Below, in pieces: positions 12,220 to 25,000 of a DNA stretch of 64,000 nt. Made by a program: the position numbers and the translations under genes. The notes beneath the pieces were generated by a model. The model did no database searches and was not told where the DNA came from. It worked only from the letters and a program-made list of their open reading frames with translations. Source of the DNA: Himantopus leucocephalus (Eukaryota; Chordata; Aves; Charadriiformes; Recurvirostridae); assembly GCA_003993805.1 (NCBI GenBank), contig RSEF01000001.1, positions 62,728,518-62,792,517 on the forward strand. Reading direction: 5' to 3'. Every line of letters begins with the position of its first letter. Position 1 is the first letter of the stretch.

Positions 12220-15200
12220 CTAGAGGTTTCCCCAGGACTCCGGTGGGGGAAACTGGTCCACATCCCCCATTTCATTGTAGGTTTGCTCTCCCATGGTGAA
12301 GGTCAGCTTGTACCGTAGCCTTACTTTCTCCTGGAGACAGGGGAGAAAGGATAAGCAGTCAGAAATGGGGGAAGAAAATCACGAGGCACAAACCATTCAG
12401 GCTCCTAAGAAGCTGCAGAGGGAAGAGGGACAGGGTGACCAGGCTTTGCCCAGGCAGCATGACCAGCCTGCTCATGCCCCAGAGACGGTGCCATTACCTT
12501 CTGTGGGTTAGCGAGCAGCAGGACTTGTGTGATGGCACTGGGGTGGACAATGGGGTTGAATGCCGGCAGCTCTGTGCCTGAGGGAGGCTGTAGCTTCACC
12601 TTCATCACCTAGGGAGAGATAAAAGCATCCCCTGAGGGGGACCTGGCAGCCAGAGGCCCCACTGCTGTATTTGGGGAGCTTCCGCTGTCTAGTCAAACAG
12701 AAACGCATTGTGCTGGTTCCTGCTAATCTGAAGGCAACACAACTCGCTCTCAGCCCCACAGAGTTCTCTCCACCCACCCTGTCTTTCCTGCAAAGGAAGA
12801 AATCACACTTCAGTCCAGCCTGGGGACCTCAGCCCCAGCAGCCACCTTACCTTGGGGACGGCAGACTGAAAGACAATGTTGCGGATGGGCTGCGGGGCCG
12901 TGCTAAGCATAGATATCACCACCACAAGCACATCGGGCCTCTCGGGCAGGGCATCCTTTGCAAAGTGGAAGAGGACACGGAAGCCGTGCTGATCATACAC
13001 TGTCACAGGGAGGATGCTGCCTGTGGGAAAGGCAGGGACAGGCAGCAGTCAGCCAGGAGGGAAATGGCCCTGCAGCAACCTTTCCCCATCACCCAAACTC
13101 TATAGAAGTGACAAAGATACCGCTCCTCCTCAACCTTGACAAAATCCAACAAGCAAGAACTTTCCTTACGTTCTTCCCTTCCATGTGTGCATGGTTTGTT
13201 CCCCCCAAGCTTGCCCCCCTCTCTCGCCCCGGCTCACTGGGTTTGATTGACTCCAGAGGCACAGTGATGTTGGCCAGCGAGATCTCCTGGGGCAGCGTGG
13301 TGGCAGGAGGCCGTGGTGGGACTGCAGTACTTCCTGCTGGTATGGTGGCAGCTTTTGGAAGCGTAGCAGGGGCAGGCAGCTCTGAGGTCAGGGGCAGCGT
13401 GGGGTTAGAGGAAACACTCTGGAGCACTGGCAGAGTGCTGGGATTGTGGGCCGTGGTGCCAGAGCTGCTCCTGTTCTGGAGATCCCTCAGGGTGAGCCGG
13501 GGGGGTGGCTGCTGCTTCTCCCTGTAGGGAAAGAGAGCAAGGAGTGGCACAGGGCACTGAAATGTCCAGCACCCCAGAAATGAGAAGTATGGGGAGATAT
13601 GCAAGATTGACCTTCCTCTGCTTACCATCGCACTTGTTGGGACTCTGGAGGCAGAGACTGTTGCAGCAGAGTCTTGCCCAGGAGGTCCAGGTCATCCAGG
13701 CCACTGGTGAAAGGAGAAGGTTTGGGGGAGGATGCGCCAGCATCTGCTTTGACTGGTGGCGTTGCCATGACAGGTGTGATACTGAGCTCGTTGCTGTCTG
13801 ATGACTGTAGAAAGAGTGCACAGGAGAGTCCCCCCAAGCAGGGTTGCACATCAGCACCAACCATCACATCTGGGACACTTCCCTGCCTATTCCATTTGTT
13901 GCTTCCACCACTCTCCCCACCTTCTGCCCCATCTCCCAGTACATTACCTGGAAGCTGTTCCAGCCACCGCTGTCACCAGCCTGGGCAGGATGTGGTGCTG
14001 GGTCATTCAGGCCTGCCGGGAGTAAAAGCAGACGTGAAGCTTAGCTTCCAAGTGGGTAAGAGCATTAAACGGGGCCTGAATAAGACACAGAAGCAGCAGG
14101 GCAGAACCACCAACATGGTCTCCATCTCTGCCCCCATCCTTGCATGGGGGAGAGCCAGGAGGGTGATAGTGTTTTTTCTGCGCAGAGATCCTCACTTACA
14201 GTCTAGTTCTCACTGCAATTGGCAGAGAAGTCAACACTACTGGGTTGACAAGCCCCACTGACCACGTTGTCTACTTCATGCTGTTGTACTCAAAGCACCT
14301 ATCTTAGGAAACAGACACTTTGTTGGAAAAAGCAGGATTCTAGACACTTCTAGGACTGGCACCTCACAAGACTTCCATGTGAACAGTTCTGGAAGTCCCA
14401 TGCATCTGTTGATAGCTTGTGACTTCAACTGCAAGGAGTAAACATGAGGAGCTGGGGGTGATCCACCCTTGTGATCCCATCTGGGGATGGCCATTGCATC
14501 ACTCTCGATTTACCTGCCAGGTCAGTTTTCCCAGAGCAAATCAGAGGGTATATCCCTGCAGGCTCTCTCTGACTAGTCAGGAAAACACCACAGGACTGAA
14601 GTTCAGAATCATAGTAGGGTCTTTCCCTCCTTCTCCCTCACACTAAGTGAAGGCCACCTCTTGGTCTTTCATTATTCACCTCTCCCAGAGCTCTCCCTCA
14701 TCTCTCACAAGAACCATCCACACAGACTGTCCAGAGTCAAGGAGAGAATGGCGAGCTTTTGCTCTGGCCTTCTTACCTAAAGACATGAGTTCATCATCCA
14801 GCAAGGAGACAGAGCCAGCTTGGTCAGGCATGGGCACTGCTGAGCCACCTGAAAGGGCGGGCAAGGCAGGGTAGGAAGGGCCTGTTGCCGGAAGATCCAG
14901 CCCTGACAGATCCAGAAGCGCTGAGGTGCTCCCTGCAAAGAAGGAACATGCTGAGAGACAGAAACCTTATCCAGTCCGCTAAGGCCAGTTCCCATCCTTC
15001 ATCACACCTGGGAGAGGGAATTCCCCCTCTGCTCTTCCTTCCAATTCCCTCTCTTCATGCATCCGTCATCTCCACAAGCCATCTCCTCAACTCACCAACC
15101 CCATTCTGACCTCCTGCAGGTTTCACCTCTCCATTTCTCTCAATCTTCTCTTACATTGCAGGAAACCAGCAACAGGGTCCCTCTGCTTGACCTTCCTCTC

Positions 15201-18200
15201 CCCATTCCCCAAGTCTCCTCACCTCGAAGGGGACCGGCCACTGTCTCCCCATTGATCTCTTCTCCCCGCACAAGCTGCTTGTAGAGATTGATCACCTGTG
15301 TCAGATTGTCATTGGCTTGCAGGATCTCCGCTGAAATGGAATAGGTGGGAAATAAGTTTGAAAATCATAAAGACGCAAAGAGAGTGACTTTTATACCCCA
15401 ACTCTGTCTCTTCTTTCAAAGCAAGGCCCAAGGAGCTGACAGCAGCCCACTGCTGATTGCTGCCATGTGTCCCCACTTAGTGCCAAGCCACAGACTAACC
15501 TACAGCGAGCAGCCACCTCAAACAGAGCAGCGGCTGCTGATAGATGCCATACCATGGACAGCCCAAGCACAGGGTCCCTAAAAGAAGATGGAGGGAGAGG
15601 GGGACAAAATGAGAAACACCAGATATGCTTACCCAGAGCTTCATCATTGTCTTCTGTGTCACTGGCGAGCCGGAAAAGCATGGGCCTCATGCGCTCACAG
15701 CGCTGATACAGCTCCTGAGGGAGAAGAGAAAGGGGTGTTGAGGCGAGCAGCAGGATGCTCAGCTGGTGGTGCAAAACAGGCAGGAGGAAGTTAAGGAGAT
15801 AAGGGTCACCCATCTCCACTAAGCTCAGGGGTGGCCTTTCCTCACCTTCATTAGGTCCTCATTGCTCTCCGTTGTCTCCCCCCTGCTGTAGTTTGTCACC
15901 ATCTCTGTCAGCAGCTTCACATTGTTGTTCACCTCCTCGATAGCATTAACCCTCTTGGAGATCTTCTCCATGCGTTTCTGGTCCTGGAGGGGAAGCACAC
16001 AGGGAAGGATGTCCTTGCTTTTGTCTGCAACTTGGAGAGAAGGAAGGCTGCACCAGCCAACACGCCAGCTCCCGGGACTAAGGCACAGCAACGCTGCCCT
16101 CAAAACAGCTTCCGCTCCAGTGGAAAACTCCAGATCATCTCTGGGCCAGCACTTGCCAGACATGAGTGGCACTGTGGCAAATCTAGTTCTGCAGCAGGGC
16201 TTGAGCCACAGAAAGCATCCAGAGCCATTCCTCCAAGTAGCCAAGGAATGGCACAAATCACACAAGGACTCCTTAGCAGCTGCTGCCGCAAAATTTTCAG
16301 CAGAAACTACTCTGCACAAGGACAGAGAGCCACTGTTTCCTTGGTGCCAACCACTGTCACCCAGACCATGACTGCTCAGCTCCCCTTCTTCCCAGCCTCA
16401 CCTCCTGAACCATCTCCTTTATGAGCTTGTTGGCAGCCCGGAGGTCCTCGGGATGGGAACTTTTCAGGAGACGAGCCAGTATCTGCAAGAGAAGGTACCT
16501 CTGAGCCCAAGCTGAGGGGTGGCAGCCAGAGTCACTCTTGCAACACTGAGCCAGTGGAGTTACCCCTGTCCCAAACCCACATCTGGCAGAGACAGTGGAC
16601 AAAGCCAGCCATTTGAAAGCCCCGCCACGAGAGCTTGTGGGCTACCACAGACCATGGAGAGAAGAAGTACCACTGGTCTTCGTTTTCCCATTGTGGTTCT
16701 GGTTATGTAAGATAGGTCTTTCCCTGAAGACCCCCTGCATTCAAAACCTGCTCCTGCCTGCCCACTATCCACCATGGAGACCCCAGAGCCCGGCAGCACT
16801 AGTACTGAGAAAGAGAGAAATCCCAGTTGAACACAGGAATTGCCATAGGATTGCAATGGACTCCTAACTCAGACCTCTTCACATGCCTCTTTGCTGATGC
16901 TATTGGTGAAGAGGAAGAGCTCCCACTTTCCCTCTCCTTCTGTAGTCAGTGAACAGTCCTACTGGCCACATGCAAAACCTCATTTGCATGCTGTGACCCA
17001 TGGATGCAAAATATATCCCCTGCAGCAAACTGGCATCACACTTCTGCTGCAGAAGTAGACCCAAAGGAGCCTAATAATTGTTTAAATGTATCAGCACTGA
17101 TAAGGCAGAGGTTTGCCTGAGTGGTGACACAATTCTGATGGAAAGACAATATAGGATGGGTCCAGCAGGGTGTAAGTAGTTGGGCAATAAGCAGATTGCA
17201 GTGCTGGGGGTGGGGAAGAGATAACAGCAGCAGCATCTGGGCCTGGGATTTAAACCTCATGGCCAGATAACTCAGAAGCCTGGAGACCACACAGCAGCAA
17301 ACCTCCCAGAACCTGCTGGGCTAATGTCAGCACTTCACCCTTTGCACCATCCTGCAGCTAAGAGCTCCAAAGGTCAAATAGACCCACATTCCTCACCTCT
17401 GGCTGTTTCCTTTGTCATGATTTTGCAGCAGGCCCTCAGCATTCCTGTGATGCATTTTCTGAAGCACAACATGTGGAGCAGGGGATCTGACTCTTTTTGG
17501 ACCTTCACCCCACAAGGACAGGAAATCCTGGAGCAGGGAAGATGTTGCCCACTGTCCCTCTCCTTGCAGAGCCCTTACCTTGGATTTCTCTTCATCATCA
17601 AAGATGATGTTCTTGGGACGAGGGGGAGGAGGCGGAAAAGTAGCATCGTCAGGCAGTTTTGGGTCACATTTCACGATCCCTGCAGTAGAGACCAATGGAG
17701 AAATCAGGAGGCCTCATCCACTAGAGATGGCGCCGCCACCTAGCTCATTTCTTCCCTAACAGACCACCAAACCTAGGTAGGCTGAGGGAGTTTGGGTCTA
17801 CTCCTACTACCCACGATCCTGGCTTGTGTTTTCACGCAAGAACTGTCCCCCACTCTCCATCAATATCCTATCTTAGAAAAAACCCAGCACTGACTGCCAA
17901 AGAACTTGCAGCCCTCCATCCCCAGCGCCCTCCAGTGCCCCATCTCCTGCAGGAGCAAGGAGGTGTCCCCTCCAACCTATCAAACTCCTCAGACCACCAG
18001 CAACTCCCTCTGCCCAGCTAAGAGCCCCAAGGCACCTGCTCCTTTGCCTGCCCCTGCTGCTGAATCAGGTAGACTAATGCATGTGCTGGGTCTACGCACA
18101 GGAAAGGGAGACTCTGTTTCGGATTCTGTCCAGACAAAAAAGGAGGGAGGGCAAACCACCCGTCCACCTTCCCCTTCTACAGCACTGCCTCTCACCTTGT

Positions 18201-21200
18201 TTCTTCAGCATCTGGTAGGCCTCTGAGATCTTCACCTCGTGAGGCAGCCCTAGTGTCCAGCTGTACATCAGCTCCAGGATCTTTGACTTCACTTTTTCTG
18301 GTGTCCGACTGCCAAGATACTAGAGGAAAAGAGAAGAGGTGGCTTGAAGCGGATCTGAGCCGTTGCAAGCCTGGCCTGTTCTTCTCAACCCCTCCCCCAG
18401 GAGAAGTGAGACCGTTCCCTACGGCACAAGGAGGAGGAAAGAGGAAGCAAGTAGGAAAGCTCACGAGGCCCTTGCAACACGTCCTATGCTGTGCTTGGTT
18501 TCCACCACAGGAAACACAAGAGGTGGGAGAAATGCTGCACCAGCAGCCCCTCAACGACACACAGGGACAGGTGGGAAGATTCAGGCAGGTCTCTGTCACC
18601 TTGTGAAGGAAAGGGTACTGCTTACAGAAGCTGCTTGGCAAGGCAGCCCTTCAGGAACGAGCAGACAGCAGGGCTGGGAGGGGAAGGACTGTGGGTAATG
18701 GTCCCTGGGACAGGGCCCAGCCCTTTCTCAGGGGCTCTCTCCAGCACAAGTGCCTGGCACCCTTTAAAACTAGGTGAGCCCCAGATGACCAGCACACAGC
18801 GCTGAGACGTGCAAATGTTACAGCTCTCCCCCTGCCATACAATCATCCTTCACCTTTCTCCTGTGGCTCTGCTGGGGGCACTGGTGGTAGAAACAGTGCA
18901 CGTGCCACCAGAGGCCAGTGGCTTAAGGCAGAGGACATTCTCTAGGGCGCCTAGCAAGAGGACTTCAGGGTGCTGCTGTCACTGTCCCTGAGTATTCATC
19001 ATCATAGATCACAAGCTGTGACTGGCAGACGAAGGTTTTCCTTAGTCATATTTAGTTTGTGTTCCCTTAACTCCACACTTGCTGGTGTTAACTGCCTTGA
19101 CTGGTCAGGACAGCACGCACAGCTTGTTCTGCTCCAGGAACAGCAGCATCAGCAGAGGAGCAGGTAATGACTTGGTGTTTCAGATAGACTCGCCAGAGCA
19201 CCACTGACCAGGCCTGGGCTTGCCCTCTGAGAGTGTCTCAACCAGGCTGGGACACCCCAAAGAGACATGGTCACAATGTCAAAGCTGAGGGAGGTTCATG
19301 AGCACATGCAGCACAGGCAGGGCCCAACAGAGATCCAAGGAAGGTGACTCTAGGGACGCAGATGAGCTCAGTAGTCTCACAAGCGCTGGTTGCATCATGT
19401 CTAGCTGGCCCTCAGCTTCCTGCATCAAGAATCAGCCAGGAGCAGAAGGGTGAAACTTCACCTTCCCACTGGAAAACTCACCAGGGAATGAGGACTAAAT
19501 CTCCTGCTAGCACTCTCCTGTTTCCGCCACATCCCAGTGGGCATTTGACCTTTATGCTCAGCTACTACTTCTTCCCAAAGCCCTCCTGCCATCAGGCTCC
19601 GGTCCCCTCCAGCATGATGCCCTGAGACCCACCTTGGGTGACACCACTTTGATGAGTTCATTGAGGAAGCGGAACTTGCCCACCTCATCGTGGAAACGTT
19701 TGCCGCAGCTCTTCATGCAGGACTCCAGCACCTGGAGAGAGGGGCCGGGTGAGCCCCAGCACGGGGTCAGCAGCAGGTTCGAGAGCCAGCTCCCTCCTGT
19801 TCACCCCATGGCAGGCATGAAGCCTGTAGCTCTCTATCCTCATAGCAGCATGGAGGGACACCACCTCCTAGGTGGCCAATCACCCTTCCAAAGGGAGGCA
19901 AGATTTTCCTCTTTGGAGGAAACAACAACAGCCCATGGAAGGGGATCTTAGAGTTCACAAATACTGGGGCTTCACAGCATAGATCCACAATGACACTAAG
20001 GGAACAAAAAGCTTCCCATTAACTTCAGTAAGCTACGACCCTGCTTAGGAACAAGACCTTTCCTAACAGTCACCTCTCCTCTTTTGTGGAACTACTTTCA
20101 GCCCCTCTCCCACTTCAGGGCACTGGCTCAGGTGCTCTGGGGCTTTCTCAGAGGGAGTTCAAAGCTTCTCATGCTCCTCCAGTCAAACTGGAGCAACCCC
20201 ACACCCTGGCCCTCCATCTAGTTCTACCAGCCTGCAGATGCCCTTACCGTGAGGGCCTGGATAGCTTCCCATTCCTGCGGAGACTGGATCTTGTGGGCGA
20301 GAAGTCGGGTAGCGAGTGGAGGACTGGAAGGAGTGAAGGGAAAAAAAAAGCTAGCGGGTTATTGATGAAAAGGCTGGTACCACGGTCTCCAGCTGGGAAT
20401 CCAGGGTTGAAAAGCATGTTGCAAGTTTAAGGCACTGATAAGGCACTAAAACCCTGTGGGAACCTTCTGTTAGTGGACCAGGACCCCCCACTCACCCCCG
20501 CTTTCAGAGGCTTCGTGCCTATTCAGCTCTCAGGAGAACCCCACTGCATCTTACCGGCTAGGCAATCATAACCCAGGCCCATGACCCAGAGCAGCCTAGG
20601 GGAAGGAAGAAGCACTTACCCCTCTAGCTCCTTATTGAGCTGCTCACAAAAAGCATTGATACCATCCCAGTCCAAGTCCTTGTTCAGGGGGTTTGTCGCT
20701 TTGTCTGCAGGCGGGAGAAGGGGACGATGAGAAAGTCTCCCCAGGCTCCCACCCTGGGAGGGTGAGGAGCAATATTGCTCCTGCTCCCTCCCCGCCAACT
20801 ACCACCAGCTGCATGCACAGAGGACGGCGTGGAAGGTAAAACACACTCCTGTCTACTCGCACAAGCCCTGTGCACAAACCCTCTCACCACCACCTCCCCG
20901 CCACCAGCGCGCACCGACCCACCATCACTGCACGGACACCTGCCAACACGCTCCCTGCCCCAGGCCCCGCTGCAGGACCCCAGGTTCGCCCACAGCCATG
21001 CCCACGGCCACCCACCCACCCACCCCTCACGCGTGGCCCCGACACCCCCATTAGCCCGAAGCCGCCCCCTCCACACGGCCCGTCCTGACACCGCGCTACG
21101 TGCGACCCTCAACCCCTTCCCATCCCCCCTCCCCGCTTCCCTCACACCCCAATGCTCCCCCAAATACCTGCACCCCCCGCCATCTACCCGCCCCCCCGCC

Positions 21201-21314
21201 TCCGCCGGGGCCCACTGGCGGCGCGGCTGGGCCGGGCCGTGCCCTGTCAGGGGGAGGGGGGGGGTGGTCCCGGCCGCACTCACTGATCCGCGCCTCCAGC
21301 GTCTCGGGCTCCAT
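12220..21314 (-). CDS. GGA1: GGA1, Golgi-localised gamma-ear-containing ARF-binding clathrin adaptor, complete
   Basis: Monomeric adaptor that sorts mannose-6-phosphate receptors and other DxxLL cargo at the trans-Golgi network. Coding exons, 5' to 3' on the minus strand: 21314-21284, 20704-20620, 20323-20248, 19731-19633, 18319-18196, 17679-17579, 16482-16402, 15983-15846, 15714-15633, 15330-15223, 14932-14777, 14012-13948, 13804-13626, 13521-13238, 13020-12851, 12608-12498, 12330-12220. They total 2001 nt, giving 666 residues plus a TAG stop. Domains: VHS about 1-145 (KDLDWDGINAFCEQLNKELE, WEAIQALTVLESCMKSCGKR); GAT about 165-305 (SHPEDLRAANKLIKEMVQ, EEVNNNVKLLTEMV, RPMLFRLASDTEDNDEAL); hinge with clathrin-box-like LLDDELMSL and internal DLDLL; GAE ear about 535-666, ending EMGDVDQFPPPESWGNL. 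The start ATG has an acceptable context (GCC before it) and is the first in frame. The hinge makes it longer than human GGA1 (639). Upstream in-frame codons (GTG GTG CCC TCC GCC) carry no ATG. Confidence 0.97.
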
Positions 21315-21420
21315 GGCGGAGGGCACCACCCGCCTTCCCTGCTACCAGCTCCTCAGGGGGGCAGCGCCGCGCCGCCGCCGCCGCCGCCGCCGCCCAGCCG
21401 CCCGGCCTGGGGCCGCCGAG

Positions 21421-21558
21421 CCATAGAGAGCGCACCGAAGCGTCTAGAGCGCCTCTCCGACCGCCTCACCATAGAGCGCCCGGAAGTCGGCGGCGCACAG
21501 AGCGCCGCCCCGCGCCCAGCGCGCCCCCTGCCGAGCCACACCCAGGTGTACCATAGAG
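21421..21558 (-). promoter_or_regulatory. Three copies of CTCTATGG just upstream of GGA1
   Basis: CCATAGAG on the plus strand is at 21421-21428, 21469-21476 and 21551-21558. All three face the same way and lie within 245 bp upstream of the GGA1 start codon. The factor is unknown; a CCAT core could suit YY1, but that is speculative. Confidence 0.5.
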
Positions 21559-21734
21559 TTCACGGCGCTGGGGAAAGAAAGGCGCGGCGTGGAGAAGGAA
21601 GCGGAAGGCCTCCAGGAGAAGGACGCAGAGCAAGCGAGGGCGCCAGTAAGCCAGAGCGCCGGAAACCAGCTGCTACACGGAAACAAACAGAGCTAGCCCT
21701 TCCCGGAAGAACCCTTGTGCTGGCAGGTGAGGCC

Positions 21735-21742
21735 ACTTCCGG
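21735..21742 (-). promoter_or_regulatory. ETS/GABP-like site CCGGAAGT
   Basis: ACTTCCGG on the plus strand is the reverse of the GABPA consensus. Other CTTCC/GGAAG cores lie nearby at about 21595-21605 and 21760. Confidence 0.6.
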
Positions 21743-21780
21743 TACGAAGACAGGACACTTCCGCCTGGCGGGGGAGCGGC

Positions 21781-21800
21781 GTGTCCTTTAAAAAGGACAC
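21781..21800. promoter_or_regulatory. Palindrome GTGTCCTTTA/AAAAGGACAC with an AT-rich centre
   Basis: Nine-base arms GTGTCCTTT and AAAGGACAC flank AA. It is an isolated AT-rich core inside a GC-rich island, so it could act as a TATA-like element in either direction or bind a dimeric factor. Function is inferred. Confidence 0.5.
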
Positions 21801-21816
21801 GCGCCCGCCGCCTCCG

Positions 21817-21826
21817 GCGCATGCGC
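21817..21826. promoter_or_regulatory. NRF1 binding site GCGCATGCGC
   Basis: Exact match to the palindromic NRF1 consensus, common in CpG-island promoters. It lies about 500 bp upstream of the GGA1 start codon. Confidence 0.75.
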
Positions 21827-22089
21827 AGTGTGCGCCCGGCTGGCCGGGAGGGGAGAGGGCCCGGGCTCCGGCCCCGGCGCGTCTCGTCTCGTCTCCTCAG
21901 GGCTGTGCGGGCGCGGTCCGGGTGGTTTAGGAGACGTTATAAACACTAATAAGCGAGGTCCCGTGCCCCGGCTGGAGTTACCTTTAAACAGCTGCCAGTC
22001 CTCCCCTGGCAGGGCCTGGCCCGGCCTTCTCCCGCCTGGCTGAGCAGCTGGGGGCGGGGAAGGGGGGAAGGGAGGGAGGGAGGTTGTGA

Positions 22090-25000
22090 AGCGCTGGAAA
22101 TAACTAAAGGCTCCAGGAATATAAACTCCATTTGTCCTCTTTCTCCTTGTGGCTCCGGTAATCCAGGCCAGCCCTAACTGTGACACTTAATATTGCTTGT
22201 TTTCTCTGTGCTCCAGTGGTCTTGGAAAGAACAGTGTGTCTGTGTCCCTGCGGTGATTTATTGCTTTTGTTGTTTGGTTTGGGTTTTTTTTTTTCTTCTT
22301 TTTAAATAATGCCGGTGAAAGGTGCCAACTTGATGACCTTTATGGAGCGTAGGCCTCCACCTGTTTGAAGAGTCCCCAGTGCACCTCATCAGCGCTGGCG
22401 CTCAAAGCCGACCGCTGGGGCTGGCCCTGCGGGAGGAGCCTCCGCGATAAGAGCACGAGTTATTCAGCCTTAAAGTGTCTAATCCTCGAGACAGATGTCT
22501 GAGTCAGAGGGGTCCTGTGTTGCGTTACTCATTTACAGTGCTAATCCCGCAGATGGCAGGCGAGGGAACTGCCCTGATGTCACACCTAATGTCTTTTCCT
22601 TATGGATAGCCATTGTTTGGGGGGGGATTTTTTGGTCATTAAAAGGTACTTTTTGGCACTTGAATGTAGTTATTCTTTTTTTAACTGTTACTGCCTTGCA
22701 TCACAAAGCTTTTTTTAAGTGCCTTTCATAGAAAATTGCCACATCCTTCCCTCTGCTGTGTTCAGGCACGTTTTACATAAGTTATTTTAATCTTATGAGT
22801 CAACCTTGCCTGTCACTACTACCTCTTTGATTTTTCTGAGAATCCTTAAGTCATCTTTAGGAGACCAAGGCCTAGATACTGCTCTTCTAGGTCATGTACG
22901 ATCTGTGTAGAAGGCATGCATCTCTTCTCTCCAACCCACAAAGCAATGCCTCTGAAGGAGTGGTTTTTCAGCCTGGTGCTTCACAGCACCCTTTTGCTCA
23001 GGTTTCGATCTGTCTGCGTCTGGAGGTTATTTATTTTCCTCTCTTTGGCAACACCCAGTGGTTAGCAAGTCTAGGATGAATGGAAGGCTGCGCCTCTTTT
23101 CAGCTGGCTGCAAACAATGGCGAGTGAACTCATGCGTAACAGTCATGTCAGCAGCGGCCTTTCAAACCTTGCTGTTACTTCTCACAGATTTAGGAGTCTC
23201 TTTCCACTTTGATTACATTTTTCCATATAACTTTCCATATAACAAGGGCCCCAAGTGCAACAAAAAAAGAGATCTGAGTCTGAATTTTGCCCCCTGTAAC
23301 AGTGGTTAGATGATATGTGAGAAAAAAACCTTTCTCCTGTCCCTTGATTTATTTTTACCGACAGCTGGAATCCCAAACTAGGTTTGGATGGACTGAGGTG
23401 CTGCTCCATGATGTAATTAACACCGCTCCAGAATGAAAGTGTTGGAACTATAATTAGCTCGTAGCCAGTTGCAGAGGAAAGTGATTACATGCAAGCCAGA
23501 GGCCTGGGTAGCTGACGTGCCGGCGAAAGGAAAGCTTGTGCTGGCGGAGGGGTGCGGGATCCCAAGTTTGGCAGGCCCTGGAGCAGGCTGTCCCGCAGAG
23601 GGCAGCAGCAGGCAGGAGAGCTGCTACATCGACCGAGGCTTAGCAAATGCTCATGCTGCCTGTGCAGTCGTGGTGGATCACAAAACGGGAGAAGTCCCGC
23701 TCAGTGGGGAAGGGAAAGCAGCCTTGCAGGAGTGGCCGGGTTGCCTGGGACAGGGTTTTTCCACCCACCAGGTCGTCTTCAGCCAGCCAGAACCGCCCTG
23801 TCGCCCTTGCTCTGTCCCGACATTTGTTTGGTTTCTCTGCCTTGTGTGTTTATGTGAACCCTGCAATGTTTTTCAGATGCACTTGTGTGCAGCAGCAAGA
23901 GCTTTTGTGTGCTTACTGCTGGACCATTGGCTCTGGCCAGTGACGTGAGGTTCCCTTTCCCTTGTCATATTCCTCTTTGCTTGGCAAGGCATTCCGCCAG
24001 AGACCTTTCACTTTCCTGAAGCTCTGTACTGCGGTCTTTTGTTCCCTTTTCTTATTTTCCTGCTCTGGCTGACTGCAGCAGCCAGTTCCTGGGTTTTTGG
24101 CTCAGTTTTACCTCTGCTACTTTCTCTTGGAACAGCGCTGGCAGCACCTCTCCTGACATCACCTCGGACCACGCACCTCTTACACAATCCTCTCGGATTT
24201 GCAGCCCTGCTATTCCCTGACCTTGGCTAATCTCCTTCCTTTTGCAATACTTCTAAGCACCTTTCCCAGCGGAGGGTTGCAATTAGAGAGTCAAGTATAG
24301 AGTTGCATACTTCTCTAGAGGGAGAGCAGGTTTTAGCTCCTTTAATCTAATAGGAAACGTCTCCTTCCCTTTCATATGCAGCACTTTCTTGTGGTATGCA
24401 GTCATCCACCAGGATTGCTCCCTTCCATTTCTTTCAGCATTTCCCTTTTCACTGTAGGAAGACCTGTCCCTGGTGATCAAAGGCATCCTTCTACAACTAC
24501 AGGAGCAGAATGAGGAAACAGGATGCTGGATAAGGGATCAGAAAACCTGCTGGCTAGATCTCTGCAATTAAACATGTCTCGGAGCAAGACTCAAGGAAAT
24601 GCATATCTATGCTGGCTGCCTCAGTTTCCCTGGTTGTTAGCATGGGGATAGTTGCACTTGCTTCCTTTGGGGAATTGCCTTGACCTCTGTACACTAAATT
24701 TCTTTTCCACATTGGTTCTGTCATTAGGGCAACTGGCTCAGCAAGACAAGTAAGCGAGAGAAGCAAATACCAGAGTTAGGGGTGAGCTGTGCATCTTGCT
24801 CTTTCCTTGTGTTCGAGCCCTCCTTCCAGACTGGGCAACTCAGGAGGTGTCTTGATCCCTCAGCTGAGCGGGTGGCAGTGCCCTCCTGGCCAGTGTTGGG
24901 GGTGGCAGTGCCTTGTCACCTGCTGTGGAATGCTCAGCTGGATTGGCTGTTGCCGATAGCATCTTCCCAAGAGAGTCTGGGACATCCGGGGGTGCTCTGA

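Larger units (their letters stand above)
20860..22080. promoter_or_regulatory. GGA1: CpG island promoter of GGA1
   Basis: This CpG-dense block starts in GGA1 intron 1 and extends about 750 bp upstream of the start codon. It has CGG repeats at 21367-21399, ACTTCCGG (ETS/GABP-like) at 21735-21742 and a perfect NRF1 palindrome at 21817-21826. There is no ordinary TATA box in the minus direction close to the start, which fits a broad housekeeping promoter. On the plus strand, CAG followed by GTGAGG at 21724-21732 could be the donor of a divergent noncoding transcript; that is a guess. Confidence 0.8.

Noticed and set aside
14606..14630. AGAATCATAG resembling the end of a CR1 LINE
   Set aside because: Only about ten bases match and no element body is visible. 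A similar GATTCTATG at 48548 is equally isolated.
20775..21791. 338-codon plus-strand open frame antisense to the GGA1 start
   Set aside because: It is Pro/Arg-rich translation of a CpG island, with no domain and no initiation context. The island itself explains the lack of stops.
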